Part shown: piece by piece, positions 34,947 to 48,069 of the stretch
Layout of the letters: every line of letters begins with the position of its first letter
Numbering within the stretch: position 1 is the first letter of the stretch
NCBI GenBank assembly: GCA_025716855.1
Contig: JAIXMQ010000016.1
Location: forward strand, 536,708-600,707
DNA length: 64,000 nt
Direction: 5' to 3'
From: Pilaira anomala
Lineage: Eukaryota; Mucoromycota; Mucoromycetes; Mucorales; Mucoraceae
Notes under the pieces: generated by a model
The model's input: the letters and a program-made list of their open reading frames with translations, nothing else
The model's database searches: none
Told to the model about the DNA's origin: nothing
Translations under genes and position numbers: made by a program

Positions 34947-37750
34947 TTAACCTGAAAAACCTAGAGTTGATTTCTTCTTCTTTTTTCCATCACCAAATTG
35001 AGTATCCCATTTTCTAATTTCTATTAAAGAAGCCATTTCTTCACTTGAGCTTGCAGGAATCATCCTTAAGGCAGTATCAAAATGGGACATATTTAATTCT
35101 ACATTAACATTTGACTTGAGTTCTTGCTGTGCTGCTGAAAGCGCTGCTGTCACACACACATTTTTCAAATCCGAACCCGAGTAATGTTCCGTCTTTTTAG
35201 CCAATTCTTCTATGGATACTTTATGAATTTCATCCTTTAATAAAATCTTTAAAATCTCTGCACGATCTTCCAGATTAGGCAAGTCGACTACATTTGTTTA
35301 AAAAAGGGTAAATATTATATAAATAAAATATAAACACACATACCTAAAATACGTCTAGGCATACGTCTTAGTACCGCATCATCTAAATCAAATGGTCTAT
35401 TTGTTGCTGCCATGACAATGACACCTTGATTGTTACTTGATAATCCATCCCATTCAACCATAAATTGATTAATAATTTCTCGATGTGATTTTGTAGAAGA
35501 ATCTGATCCTCTTTTGTTCATTAAACTATCCACTTCATCAATAAATACGACACAGGGGGATATTTTTCTTGCAAGTGAAAATATTGCCTTTACATTCTTT
35601 TCACCTTGACCTACATACATATCATAACTACAGAAGAAAAGAGAAAAGAATGAGTGAGAAACATGTGAATTTTTTTTTTTTCTTTCTTGTAATACTTTAC
35701 ACATCACTTGCTTGGATATCAAGCATCCGACTGCCACTATCTTTTGCTACTGCTTTAGCCAACATGGTCTATTAAAAAATAAAATAAATAAATATTAAAA
35801 AAAAAAAAAAAAAAAAAAATGTTTGTGTGTACAAAACCTTTCCTGTACCAGGTGGACCGAATAATAATACACCGGGAACAAAGTTTTTCTTTAAAATGCC
35901 CTTTTTAAATAAATCGGGTCGAATCAAAGGTAAAGTAATTAATGATTCAAGACTATCAATCGTCATTTCTGGTGCACGAACATCCTTAAATGATCCCTGT
36001 ACTTTTGCTACATAAACAAATGAATATCTAAACCTTTCTTATATATACTATTTTAAAAATAAATACTTACAGGGATCCACTATTCTTGTTAATAGTTTAC
36101 GTTCATATTCATTACATGTTCTTTTTAATCGATTGATATCTAAAGTACCATCTTGTTTAAGTACAACGGGTGTACCAACCTCTTTAAACTTTTTCCAGGT
36201 CGTTTCTTGGAGGTACGAAACTTGTTCAACAATCTCATGAGCTACCTTGAAATCATGAAAATCCAAGTTGGTCTTTTTGTGCTCAATTGCATGACCAATA
36301 GCAGTTGTCACACGTCGATCGACATCACTCGGTGACCATACCGCTCTTGATATATTTTCCAAACTAAATAATTCTTGTAACAAGTCTTGTTTTCTCTTAA
36401 TGTCTAAAGGATTCTTTTGACTATACATTGCCAACATTTGCTTAGCATTGATTTCTTTAATTCTCTTTTCTTCATCAGTCTTCATCACCCTATTCCAGTC
36501 GTTCCAACTTGCTTCATCCTGCAGTAATGGGAGTACAGAAATACCACGCATATTTGAGATGGCAGGGATATTATAAGCTTCTGTCTTGTTCGTAGGACAA
36601 TGGGATGCTACAATCAAAAGCTTATGTCCCTTTTGTTTTAACTCTTCTACAGCAGACACAAGTGATTTTAACATGATTCGAGTAAATGCATCTTCCATGC
36701 TTCCAAAATCTCGCAAGTAAATAATCTTTTCCTTTTCTGAAGCTGTAAATAATCGTTTAAACATGAATGTATACTTAGAAGATACTTGATTTAATACATT
36801 TTTCGAGATCTTATGAATCTCGCTATCTTTATTACTGGTTTCATCAAACAATTCTGATAAATCTAGTTCCACGGATTTGGTTTGATTTAATCTTTCTTCT
36901 TCTTCTACTGCCAAGTCTTCCTCTGAGTCTTCCTCGTTTGATTCATCATCATCTTCTTCTTCTTCTTCATCGCGATCCTTTTTAAACTTTTCAACAGCTG
37001 TTCCTTGTCCTCGTGTTTTATCTATCATACTATCATCTTCTATATCTTCATCCTCATCCTCTTCTAATTTTGAATCACCGGCATAATTATGTCCAAGCGC
37101 TAATAATGCATTTGAATCAGGGTCCATTGAAGATAACAATGGTAAAATAGTTGCAACTATAAGCAAAAAAAAAAAAATCAATTTTCATAAGCTTTTTTTT
37201 TTTCTCTGCTGGAATTTTTACCATCTCTATTAAAACTATGTTGAGCTAAAAAAACAAAATCTTGTGGATCTAATACAAGCATATCAGCTTTAGCATCACT
37301 TGCCAATTTATTCACAATATGATCGAGTAAGTAACAAGCACCACGATTGGGTATACTAAGAGCTAAATGGTCTGTATGGTTATAAGCAGCCATCGATCCT
37401 TTTCGAATTAATCCAGAACGTACTGCAAACGTCAATTCTTTCCATACATAGTCTGGTATAAAAGATCCATATGTATCTGGTAAAATTGATAATTTCTCAT
37501 GTCGAATATAATTTGTTGATAGAAAGGATTCTGAAGATATCAATTGTCAATAGTTGTTTGCTAAAACGTTTTTTTTTTCTTTGTTACCTGGTAAAGTTGG
37601 TAATTTACGTTTTTGTTTCAACGATCGATGTCGACCTACAGTGGCATTGGTTTCGATTTTGGTTGATAACCGAGTGATGGCTTGTCGAGTAGTAGGTTGT
37701 ATCAAAAGATACCGTTTTGGTAACCTACTTGCTCTAGTAAAGATAAACAT
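34947..37750 (-). CDS. Mitochondrial Msp1/ATAD1-like AAA ATPase
   Basis: AAA+ ATPase, probably mitochondrial. Seven exons: 37750-37588, 37530-37222, 37156-36071, 36007-35838, 35768-35701, 35627-35344 and 35287-34947, 806 residues with all phases consistent. The first about 50 residues are basic and free of acidic residues until later (FTRASRLPKRYLL), like a presequence. A long N-terminal region with an acidic block (about 190-280) precedes the AAA module: Walker A GPPGTGKT (about 570), Walker B VVFIDEVDSL, MAATNRP, and arginine fingers RRMPRRI. The sensor-2 region is GSDLKNV. Walker A is split between K and T by an intron with an unusual GTTTTG donor. Msp1 itself is about 360 residues, so this belongs to the longer fungal group with an added N-terminal region. 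Confidence 0.88.
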
Positions 37751-39573
37751 GGAACTAAAAAAAGAAATAAAAAATCATAGTAGCTTCTCAACTCATGGGT
37801 CAAGGCCTTTTTTTTTATTATTATTATTGTGACCGCCTTATCCACTTCTCATCGAGAAACTCAGGACAAAAAACAATGGATAGTTTGAATTGAGCTTGTT
37901 ATAATTTTAATTAAAATTTGATAACAATGTATTGGTATCGAAGTAATAAACTTATTTCTCGAGACATTTTTCTTTAGAATGAAATGGAGTGTTTGTATGA
38001 CCAATAATCACCTGAAAAAAAAAAAAATTGGGTATATACGTCCGCCGCCGCTCTGTAAATGCAAGAAAAAGCTAAAAAAAAAAAAATTAAATGTACAAGG
38101 TAGTTAAATGATTTCTTATCTTGACAAGTTGAAGAAAAAAGTATCCAAACTGAAAAAATTCAAGTTTCACTCCTGTAAAAATGCCTTCTGCTTCTTTTAT
38201 ACCCCCAAAAGAAGTAAAGACGGAAAGAAGCAATGTTTGATTACTGTAAAAAGTCTAAAAACTTTATACTGCAGAGTTCATAAAATAAAATTGAAGACTC
38301 CCATTTTACACTTAAAATGCTTCAAGTACATATGTACAATCCTTGAACTGAATCACATGCTTAGTAAAAAATAAAAATAAAAAATAGGCGAAAAGCTAAT
38401 AAATTTACATTTTAGACTAGACTTATTTCTCGGTACAATTCCTTTGTATACCAATCTATAAAAGAAGAAGAAAAAAGAAACTTCGGAGAGAGAGAGAGAA
38501 AGGTCATGTTGGCTACGCAAACAAAACCTTTCATTTTCTTTTCGGTGCATGAATTAATTTTTTTTTTTTTTTTGTACACAATTTGTGTTTTCTGTACCTT
38601 TTCTTTTCTTTGGGAAATATATGATTCATTAAAAAGGAGGTAGGGGGACTGTAATTATGAAAATATAGGAGGAAAGAATAAAACGATAGACGCCTTATAT
38701 AAGAGAGAAACATCATGGGCTAATCTATTTCATTTTTATTTTACGGGAGAATGAAAAAGTGGGGGCATGAAATTAAGCTTTTTTTGTGTAATTTGAAAAA
38801 AAATATTCGTCCAATCTGTGTAACTACGGAACTGATTTTGTATTCCGCGTCATGAATCAGTTTTTAGATGTCTAAACCAACGAAACGCGAAATTGCAAAA
38901 ACACCATTTTAAGTACAAGAAACTCTATTATATTCGACTTGTCATTTGACTGTTGTATCAACGGATAGATCCTTTTATGCTTACATGTATTTTTTTTTTT
39001 TTTTTTTTTTTTAGTCTGTATGTCATAGCATTGCCTTATTTAAGTTAATAGGAATGTCATTTATAATATACGTGTTTTTGGATTCTACATAAAAAATGAA
39101 TTTGCAATTCTTGGTTTGATGGCTCACATTACATGTGAGTTTGCGCTTGACCTGAGAAAAACAGCTTAAAAACTATAAATTACCGAGTAAAAATGAAGCG
39201 TAGTAGACTCCCTTGATAATTTCTCTTTTCTTTTGTGTAAATTCAGATGATTAATTTTTCTTTTTTTTTTTTTCTGAAAGATTTGACAGAATTCCAGAAA
39301 CATCATTGGCTGATAAAACGATAGCTCTACAGTAATAGTTATAATAAGATCGATTGAATTGATATTATTAGGTAAAGATAAATGTAATATAGATGATTGT
39401 ACTTGTGGTAATGAAGCAAGTTTTGAGGTTATCACCTACAAAGTATTCATCGCGTCACTTTACAACAGGTAATACTTTTATCAATCAAGTCCCTTCATCG
39501 GGGTATTTTGAAAGCGCCCTGTGTTTTTTTTTTTCTTTTTCCTTTTTTTTTTTTCAGCAGCAATAAAAAAAAA
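37751..39573. other. Intergenic between divergent genes
   Basis: 1.82 kb between the AAA ATPase and nucleotidyltransferase starts. It is AT-rich with T/A runs (T run about 38990-39012). An 88-codon Lys-rich frame (38108-38374) and an 89-codon minus frame (39166-39435) have no domain and no workable splice partners. No RNA gene is seen. Confidence 0.5.
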
Positions 39574-42427
39574 ATGAACGGAACAATCGATATTCAGATC
39601 GTTGAGAAAAGTGGATTTTTTGCTTTCGAAAACTCCATCTCCCTTGATCCTTCAACGGCCCATGTTGTTCCTTTATCGCTTGTTGAACAATACCTTCGTA
39701 GTACGTTTCCTGCAGCGTTTAATAAACTAGACCAAACGTATAATTCGTTTGACTCCTTTCTCAAGACAGCAGGACGAGATATTGTACGTGCAGGCTTAGT
39801 AAGCTGGCAACAATGGAACTATGAACTCTTGACTGTGAGAAATTACTATACAGATAAACGCCATGAACATGAATGCTTTTCAAATTTAACTTGGGATAAT
39901 TTAAATGAAAATAGCTTATTATTTGTGTTTTACGCTAAAGAGGATAAAAGAAGATACGAGGCTGAAAGAGCTAGTATGAATAAAAAGAGTAGACAGAGGC
40001 AAGAGATGAATGACTATGGATCACCATCCGATGCTATGACAACAAATGAATCACGTTATGAAAATATGCTTTCTAATGAAATCCTTGGATTATGTCATGT
40101 AACTATAGGAAAAAAAAAAAAAAGGACATGTATCAATAGAAAATATTAACCTTTTTTTTTAAAAAAAAAAAAGAACTTGACGCCTACACAAAAAGCAATG
40201 GATAGTATAAAACATTTGAGAAAAAAGATTCAAAACATGTTGAATTCAGTTTGGCCAAACATGAATTATCAAGTTGTAATATTTGGGTAAAAAAAAAGAA
40301 AAAAGATATATTTGTCAATTCGATATTTACTCTTTTCCAAAAAGATCATCAGCAAATAGTTTAGCATTGACAAATGCAGATGTAGATTTTTGTATTGTGG
40401 TACCTGAATCAAGATATGAACAAGATTTACATCAGTACCGAAACAAGTTACCAAAATTACCTAAATCCGTATACAACATGTTCTTTTTAGCTTCTAGATT
40501 AAGAAGTATAGGTATGCGAGGTGTAGAGGCAATCGGAAACGCATCTGTACCTATTTGTAAATTCGTTGATCCACATACGGGACTCAATTGTGATATCAAT
40601 ACAAACAATATTTTGGGAATTGAAAACACACAATTGATTCAAAAGTATTGCGATTTAGATTCAAGAATTCGACCCTTGATATTTGCTATTAAACAATTTG
40701 TTAAACAAAAGAATATTAACAACCGTAATGTGTTATTTTATAATAGATATGAGGGATAATATTACTCACATTTTTTTTTTTTTTTTTTTTGCTTAGCTCG
40801 TGGTGGTACATTAAGTAGTTATGCCTATGTGATTATGGTATTACACTTTTTAATGTCAAAATTAAGAAATCCAGTGATTCCTAGTTTACAAAGACTTCAA
40901 GTAACCTGTACATCGCGCGACTGTAACTTTAAATCATTTAAACCGATTCCGGTATTACACAACCATCAAATTATTAAATGTGATGCACGTTATCATGACT
41001 GTGTTCAAATACAAGGTGTAGGTGATTATGGATTACATGTGAGAGGAGCAACAACCGTTTGGCAAGGTAGAAATACAGATTCAATTGCGACACTTTTGAC
41101 ACAATTCTTTCAATATTATTCGAATGAAAATAATTATACGATCTCAATTATTTCACCTGATGGAGAACTGTTTCCAAACGAAGAATTATACCCTCATAAG
41201 GATCCATTTACGATCCAAGATCCATTCATTACCAGTAAAAATGTGGCACGATCCTGTACTACAGTAGGTGCACGAATTATTATACAAGAATTTCAACGTG
41301 CAGCTACATTATTATCTGGCAAGGACTTTCAGTATCATTTCTCTCATATTTGTGATCCCAAATTTAATTTGACTCGACCTGTGGATACTGAAAGTATGGA
41401 ATTCCGATTTCAACAAAGGAATCAAAGAAAGACAACAACAGTTCGACAGGATAAAGTGGTGGGTTATTTGGGAAATGAAAAACAATCACAGACTATATCG
41501 GAAACTAGTAAAAGAGTGTTTGATCTTTGGGCAGGTAGTGAATCAGATGCAGAGCCCATCCCTATTGAAGTAACTATTACAAATGAACATCTCTTGAGAG
41601 AGAGTTGGGGAGTAAGTTCTCCTTTAAAGATTGAAAGGTCTTCTCCTTCTCCTCCTCCTCCTCCTCCTCCTGTAGCAGTAGCAGCAACAGTAGGAAATCG
41701 ACAAGAAGGTACTAGTAGTTCATCCGGTTCCTCTCATAATACTGCTGCTACTTCATCAGGTTCTACAACTAAAACCAATGGAAAAAATGAATTGTCACCT
41801 ATATTTCACTTGGTTAAGAAAATCATGACATTAAAACCTAAATCAGAAAATGTATTAGACACGTTTGCCAATGAGCCTTGTACCGACATGTATAAATTAT
41901 TAGAAGATCCAGTGATCAATAAGATTCAACCTCAAGATATTTGTTATTTAATTGCTCAATTGAATTTTCTTGGGGATGCAGTAGCTGGTAAAATGATATC
42001 TAATGCAGTACTTGAACATCAACAACAATATGAACAGCAACAAGAACAAAGACAACAACATTCTGCTTTTGTAGAAACACAAGAGTTACAACGTGCTTTA
42101 GCGGAAATGGGATTAAATGATGAATACGATGATGATGAAGAGGAAGATGATGATTCATATCAATTAAATGAAACTGATGAATCAGATATAGAAGATGAAG
42201 ATGAAGTCAACATCAACTATGTATTGGATAATGTACCTGATTATTTGGAAAGTTATGAAATTTATAACTTGCTTCAATGGTATGGACGTATTAGAAAAAT
42301 TGAGTATATACAAAATCCACCTAGCTGGTGTGTACGTATGGCAATGAAATACAAGAATGTCAAATTGCTCCCTGTCAATCCTGAGTTTGATGGATTTACT
42401 TGTGATGGACAAGCATACATTATATAA
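39574..42427 (+). CDS. Cid1/TRF-type RNA nucleotidyltransferase (poly(A)/poly(U) polymerase-like)
   Basis: Template-independent nucleotidyltransferase adding A or U to RNA 3' ends. Four exons: 39574-40098, 40174-40286, 40345-40724 and 40797-42427, 882 residues. The splice at 40286/40345 restores the catalytic FGSSANSLALTNADVDF (G-S and D-x-D, about residues 212-225), and a third carboxylate is in NCDINTNN. The splice at 40724/40797 restores NNPRGGTLSSY. A PAP-associated domain follows (about 390-455), then a Pro/Ser-rich linker, an acidic stretch and an RRM-like tail (about 805-875). The N-terminal 170 residues are lineage-specific. Intron 1 holds T9A12 and ends in 12 A before AG. Nucleotide preference cannot be told from this. 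Confidence 0.88.
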
Positions 42428-43237
42428 AGTTTTTATCAAAATATTGGTACTACCATCTATAAATAACACTGATATTTACTTTTTTATTTCTTTTACAATA
42501 AAATAGTAGTAGTTTAATACATATACACGTATATATGTGTGTATGTACATATACATGAACTGCAATCAGGATAAAAAAAAAATTGCATTCAATTTACGCT
42601 TATTACATACCGGCTAATAATAAAAAAAAAAGGGTTCCCATAAATGAACTCAGGTACTTGCAGGTGCAGTGCCCAAAATATCATTTTAGATTAACACGAA
42701 AATCTTAACATTCCACACTCTTTCAGTTTATCCTAAAAGTAATATACAAGTGTCACATCTATTTAAATAAAAGGTGACCTTTACTTTGTAAGTAATAGTT
42801 TGTTAAAGAGAACAACAAGTCTTTTATTTATTTATCCTGAAACACGTCATGATTATCTATTGTTTGTGATACGCTAAAAAGGTTTTTTTTTTTTTTTTTT
42901 TTTTTGTATCAGGTCATTATAATGGAATAATATCTCAAACTACACTTTTATAGTTTATAGAAATCATATGAAAGATAAAACACGTTCTTTCAACATTTAA
43001 TCGAACCAGTGTACAAAGAAAAAAATACACAAAAGGGGATTAGAACAAGTCACGTAAAAAAATCATGTAAAAACTTTAAAAAAAAAATGGAAACTGGAAT
43101 TCTTCTCTCTTTTTCTTTTTTATTTTTAATACTAAAAGGTAAAAAAAAAAATAAAGAAAAAGGCCCATAAAGTGCATATCTGTAAGAGTTATTAACCACT
43201 CTTTTTTTTTTTTGCTGAAAAAAAGAAGAAAAAAAAA
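42428..43237. other. Intergenic, PFK upstream region
   Basis: 810 bp, AT-rich, with a TA/TG-rich block near 42520-42560 and a T run about 42883-42906. The promoter of phosphofructokinase must be here. No gene is seen. Confidence 0.55.
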
Positions 43238-46218
43238 ATGGTCAAAGGACTTTCTCATATCGTATTTATTGCTAGTTCAAATGAACTGTTTCAAAAGACG
43301 ATAGAATTCTATAAAGCATTTGGGTTCAAAGTATTAACAGCACCTAATCAAGTGGATAAGGAAGAAAGTGATGGTAAAGAAACATGGCTAAAGATGGCAG
43401 CAAATAAACATATCATGACTTCCAATGTCATCATCCGTCTCTTATTAAATGAAAGTTGTGTTATCAAGAACAAGCCTGACTTGGAACAAGATTGGGGATT
43501 AAATGAGTCTGCTTTAGCCTTATCTGTTTTTGATGTTGTTGTAAGCTTATTATGCATATTAACAAAAAAAAAAAAAGAAAAAAAAACTAAACTAAAAACA
43601 ATATTAGACTATCAAATCTCAATTAGATACCTTGGGTTATCCTTACCAAGATAGATCTATAAAGTCATTCAGTGGAACATTTCAATTGATTGAATTATAT
43701 ACTTTGGATCCTTTGAATAATACTATCATCTTTTCAAATAAGCCTGCATTTCCTGAGCTTTTAGAAAATCCACTTTCTGGTCCTGGATCTGCTGAGGAAG
43801 CAGGTAAAAATATGGGCCCTAAACGAAAGATTGGTGTACTTACGTCAGGTGGTGATGCTCCTGGTATGAATGCTTGTGTACGTGCTGTTGTACGTTATGG
43901 TATCTCTAAAGGATGTGAAGTATTTGCTGTATATGAAGGTTATCAAGGCCTTGTAGATAATGGTATTAAAAAGATGGATTGGAAGAGCGTTCGAGGTTAT
44001 TTATCTGTTGTAAGTAACATTCTTATATATATATATTTATATCTGTGATAAGACTAAATATATAAGTAAATAGGGTGGTACAACGATTGGTACCGCTAGA
44101 TGTATGCCATTCAAGACACGTGAAGGTCGTTTACAAGCAGCACAAAACTTGATTAAAAGTGGTATTGATTCATTAATTGTATGCGGTGGTGATGGTTCAT
44201 TAACTGGCGCAGACGTATTTCGATCTGAATGGAGTGGATTAACTGATGAGTTATTACAAAATGAACGTATTAGTCAAGAGGAAGCAGATTCTTATACACA
44301 TTTAACTATTGTGGGATTAGTTGGATCGATTGATAATGATATGTCATCTACTGATATTACCATTGGTGCCGTGACTTCACTTCATCGTATTTGTGAGTCT
44401 GTCGATTCAATTGGTACAACTGCATTATCCCATTCTCGTGCTTTTGTCATTGAAGTAATGGGTCGTCATTGTGGTTGGCTAGCATTAGCTGCTGGTATTG
44501 CTACTGGTGCAGACTTCGTTTTTATTCCAGAAAGACCACCTGCTGGTGATGATTGGAAAGATAGCTTATGTTCAGTTGCAGAACGTCACCGTAGACTTGG
44601 TAAGAGAAAGACAGTAGTGATTGTTGCTGAAGGTGCTTTAGATAAGAACTTGAATCCTATCAAGGCAAAGGATATTAAAGATATCTTGACGGATCGTCTT
44701 GGACTTGATACGCGTGTAACTACCTTGGGTCATACTCAACGTGGTGGAGCACCTGCAGCATTTGATCGTATCTTGGCAACAACTCAAGCAGTGGCAGCAG
44801 TTGATGCAGTCTTGAGATCTACACCTGAAACTCCTTCGCCCATGATTGGTATGAGTAACAATGAAGTAACCAGTGGACCTTTAATGAAGGCAGTTGAATT
44901 GACGCATGAAGTGGCTAAAGCTATTGGCGAAAAGAATTTCGCTCGTGCAATGGAGCTTCGTGATCCTCAATTTGCAGAAGAATATTTAGCTTATAATGCA
45001 ACTACAATTTTAGATGATGATAGTATGTTGGTACCTGAACATCGTCGTCTTCGTATTGGTATTATTAATGTAGGTGCACCTGCTGGTGGTATGAATGCTG
45101 CTTCACGTACAGCAGTACGTTATGCTCTTAACCGTGGTCATAAACCATTTGCTATCTCGAACGGGTTCCCTGGTTTAGCTGCAGGATCTGTAGAAGAATT
45201 AACTTGGATTGGTGTAGATGGTTGGACATCACGTGGTGGATCTGAATTAGGTACTACGCGTGCAGTACCTGGAGAAGCAGTTGATATGGGTATGGTTGCT
45301 TATCAACTCCAAAAATTCAATATTCAATCTCTTTTGGTTGTGGGTGGATTTGAAGCATTTTCTTCTGTCATTAATTTAGAAGCTGCTCGTAGTAAATACC
45401 CTTCACTCTGTATTCCTATTGGTTTAATCTCTGCTACAGTCTCTAATAATGTACCTGGTACCGATTTCTCTCTTGGTTCAGATACAGCATTAAATGCTAT
45501 TGTGGATTCTTGTGATGCTATTGTACAATCAGCACGTTCTTCTCGTCGTCGTGTATTTGTAGTTGAAGTACAAGGTGGACGATCTGGTTATTTAGCTGTA
45601 GAGGCAGGATTAGCTAGTGGAGCTAGTACGATTTATATTCCAGAAGAAGGAGTCAACTTATCTCGTCTTCAATCAGATTCACGTCATTTGATGGCAATGT
45701 ATATGGATGATGCAGCAGATAAATCCGAAGGTAGAATTATTTTACGTAACGAAACGGTCAGTAAGACATATACAACGGATGTTATTTCAGATATCTTGAA
45801 GGATGAAGGTCACGCACTTTTCGATTCTCGTACAGCTGTTTTAGGTCATATTCAACAAGGTGTAAACCCTAGTCCTATGGATCGTATTCGGGCTACACGA
45901 CTTGCTAAATGTAGTATTGATTTCTTTGAAGAACATACTTCGGGTGCACTTGAAAAGGCATTTGCTAATAATGAGGATGCTCCTATTTCTTTAAGTAATG
46001 TTCCTGAATCTGCTGCTGTTGTGGGTGTTTCGGGTGTTTCAGTCGTTTATCGCTCCGTCAAGGAATTGATTCAGGTGACTGATATGAAAAATCGTAAGCC
46101 TATTGATGCTTGGTGGATGTCTCATCGTCCTCTAGTTGATCTCTTATCTGGTCGTGGTTTGTTTACTCCTGAAGCTCAAGCTATGTTGAACCGCAGTCAA
46201 AATGAAAATTCAGATTAG
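43238..46218 (+). CDS. PFK1: 6-phosphofructokinase
   Basis: Glycolytic enzyme: fructose-6-phosphate plus ATP to fructose-1,6-bisphosphate. Three exons: 43238-43540, 43608-44009 and 44074-46218, 949 residues, the usual length of fungal/animal duplicated PFKs. The N-terminal about 140 residues form the glyoxalase-like extension known from fungal PFKs ([29 protein letters not shown]). The catalytic half starts near 174 with [14 protein letters not shown] and has [18 protein letters not shown] and MGRHCGWLA. The second half (from about 560) is the regulatory duplicate with [14 protein letters not shown] and [10 protein letters not shown]. The acceptor at 43607 was chosen over 43626 because only it keeps the frame ([14 protein letters not shown]). 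Confidence 0.95.
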
Positions 46219-46487
46219 TTATTTACCAATTAAAACCTTTCTATTTTTATATTTTGTTTTATTTTATAATCTTTTGTAACTCTTTACATAAAAATATATC
46301 CAAAATCCGTGGTTACGGAATAAAATATATGTTAAAAAAGACACCTAGAAGAGACATATCTCTTATTTTTAGAGGATATATGAGAGTGAAGCGGGCTAAA
46401 TTGGTTCAGATGCAGAACGAACAAGAGGTCTATATAAGAGCAGTTCTTGGCCTCTAATCTTTCACTCTGTAACGTCATAATACGATA

Positions 46488-46520
<33 letters not shown>

Positions 46521-47063
46521 AAGAGAAATACAAAATAAACAATAAATTTTATTACTCGCCAAAGCTAAACTATTACTAATGCAATATGCTTTAAATATGA
46601 GTCTCTTCCGCCTAAAATTAATCCTAGTCAAGATGTGTGTGTGTGAATCAAGGATAACAATAATATTTTTTTATAAATAGTAGTAGAGATCAAGCTCTTT
46701 GATTTATCAGATCTGTATAAAAATAAAAAAATAAATATGAAGTTTTAGAAGAACCATTGTTATGAAGGGTGAGACTATGTCGAAGACCACTGTATTGACT
46801 TGGTGAGTAAATCCAATAACATTTTTATTTAGAGTGATGGTTTATGAAAGACAGTAGTTTTATTATTCAGCTTGTTCCTGTAAGGATTATGTTCTTTTAT
46901 CAAGAGCTTACATCAGGAACTAATAATTGGTTGAATGAGAATTTTTTCTATTCATCCAAATTTTAAAAGTACGAGCTGAGTATAAGATAATAGGGGGGGT
47001 TTTTTTTTAAGGCAAAATACTTATTCCCTTTTCCGCTTTCTCTCTCTTTCTCTTTACTAAAAA
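46219..47063. other. Intergenic, upstream of first GNAT gene
   Basis: 845 bp with a T run about 46490-46519, a G7/T9 junction near 46993 and a CT-rich block just before the GNAT start. A TATATAAG word occurs at 46431. No RNA gene or protein frame is supported. Confidence 0.5.
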
Positions 47064-47702
47064 ATGACAGTTCAAAAATTAGTATTTATTCGTAACAAGT
47101 TTATTAGTTGTCAAGAGTTTAATTCCAAGTATAGTTGGGCTAATATTCCTACGGAAGAAGAAGACGAAAGAAATTTACCAGAGAAATGTGTTTCAATTTA
47201 TTATTCTGTCAATATTGAACAACAAACAATAGAGAAATTATACATGGTATCCTATGCACCTCAATACAAACCTAGTTTTAAAGAAATCAGTGTAGCTTGG
47301 GTAAATGAATATTTTGCAGTAGAACCAGCGGATTTATTACAATTAGATCACCCTGAAGAGAATATTATTCAGCCAGGAGGAGAGATCTTTTGTTTGATGA
47401 AAGAAAAAGGGGAAGTAGTGGGTACAGTTGCTATGATTATTGATCAAGAAGAGGAAGGTGCAGTTGAATTAGGCAAGATGGGTGTAGCAAAAGAATTTTG
47501 TGGTAAAGGGTATGCACATCCATTAATGAAAGAAGCATTGATGTGGGCTCAAAAGAAGTCATTTTCAGTTGTCAACCTTCATACTGCGGCCAAATTAATT
47601 GTTGCGGTTTCATTATATGAAAAATATGGATTTAAACCTGTTCCATTTCAAGCACATGGCCATTTTGCAAGAGTTGATTTACTTATGCGATTGACATTCT
47701 AG
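47064..47702 (+). CDS. GNAT-family N-acetyltransferase, copy 1
   Basis: Acetyl-CoA-dependent transferase with unknown substrate. Single exon, 212 residues. The core from about residue 65 has YKPSFKEISVAWVNEYF, a strand pair GEIFCLMKEKGEVVGTVAMI, and the acetyl-CoA loop GVAKEFCGKGYAHPLM (about 140-155, the R/Q-x-x-G-x-G/A position), then VSLYEKYGFKP near the C-terminus. The first about 60 residues are a separate extension that also occurs in copy 2. It lacks introns, unlike nearly all neighbours, and the core resembles bacterial stand-alone GNATs, so bacterial ancestry is possible. The second copy is 367 bp downstream on the same strand. Confidence 0.85.
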   Translation: MTVQKLVFIRNKFISCQEFNSKYSWANIPTEEEDERNLPEKCVSIYYSVNIEQQTIEKLYMVSYAPQYKPSFKEISVAWVNEYFAVEPADLLQLDHPEENIIQPGGEIFCLMKEKGEVVGTVAMIIDQEEEGAVELGKMGVAKEFCGKGYAHPLMKEALMWAQKKSFSVVNLHTAAKLIVAVSLYEKYGFKPVPFQAHGHFARVDLLMRLTF

Positions 47703-48069
47703 AATTGTATTATTAATTTAAATAAAAATGACACATAGTTTGTACATCCTTGTTTTTAACCAATTAAAAAAAGTAACAACATTGCGTTATAAGAAACTCT
47801 CTGGCCTTTAAATCGTTGCTATGATACAATCAGTTTTATCATTTGTTGATCATATGAGCGTGGCTTTCTTGGCTCCCAAGTGTAACTAGTGACAACAAAA
47901 AAGAATTTGTTAAAGAAGTACAGATATAACTTAATCCGTAACATCGGATTTAAGTCGGAAGATGAATTCTATTTGTTAAATACATAAAAGAGTCGCCTTT
48001 TATTATTATTTTTTTTTTACACGCATCTATTTCTTTAACCATTTTTTATCAAAAAATAAAAAAATAAAA
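47703..48069. other. Spacer between GNAT paralogs
   Basis: 367 bp, AT-rich, no repeat of the flanking genes visible, ending in an A-rich leader directly before the second ATG. No gene is seen. Confidence 0.55.

Noticed and set aside
38108..38374. 88-codon Lys-rich ORF
   Set aside because: AT-rich random composition; no motif and no splice partners.
39166..39435. 89-codon minus ORF (LASLPQVQSSILHLSLPNN)
   Set aside because: The middle looks more protein-like than chance, but no start exon or consistent intron phases could be found.
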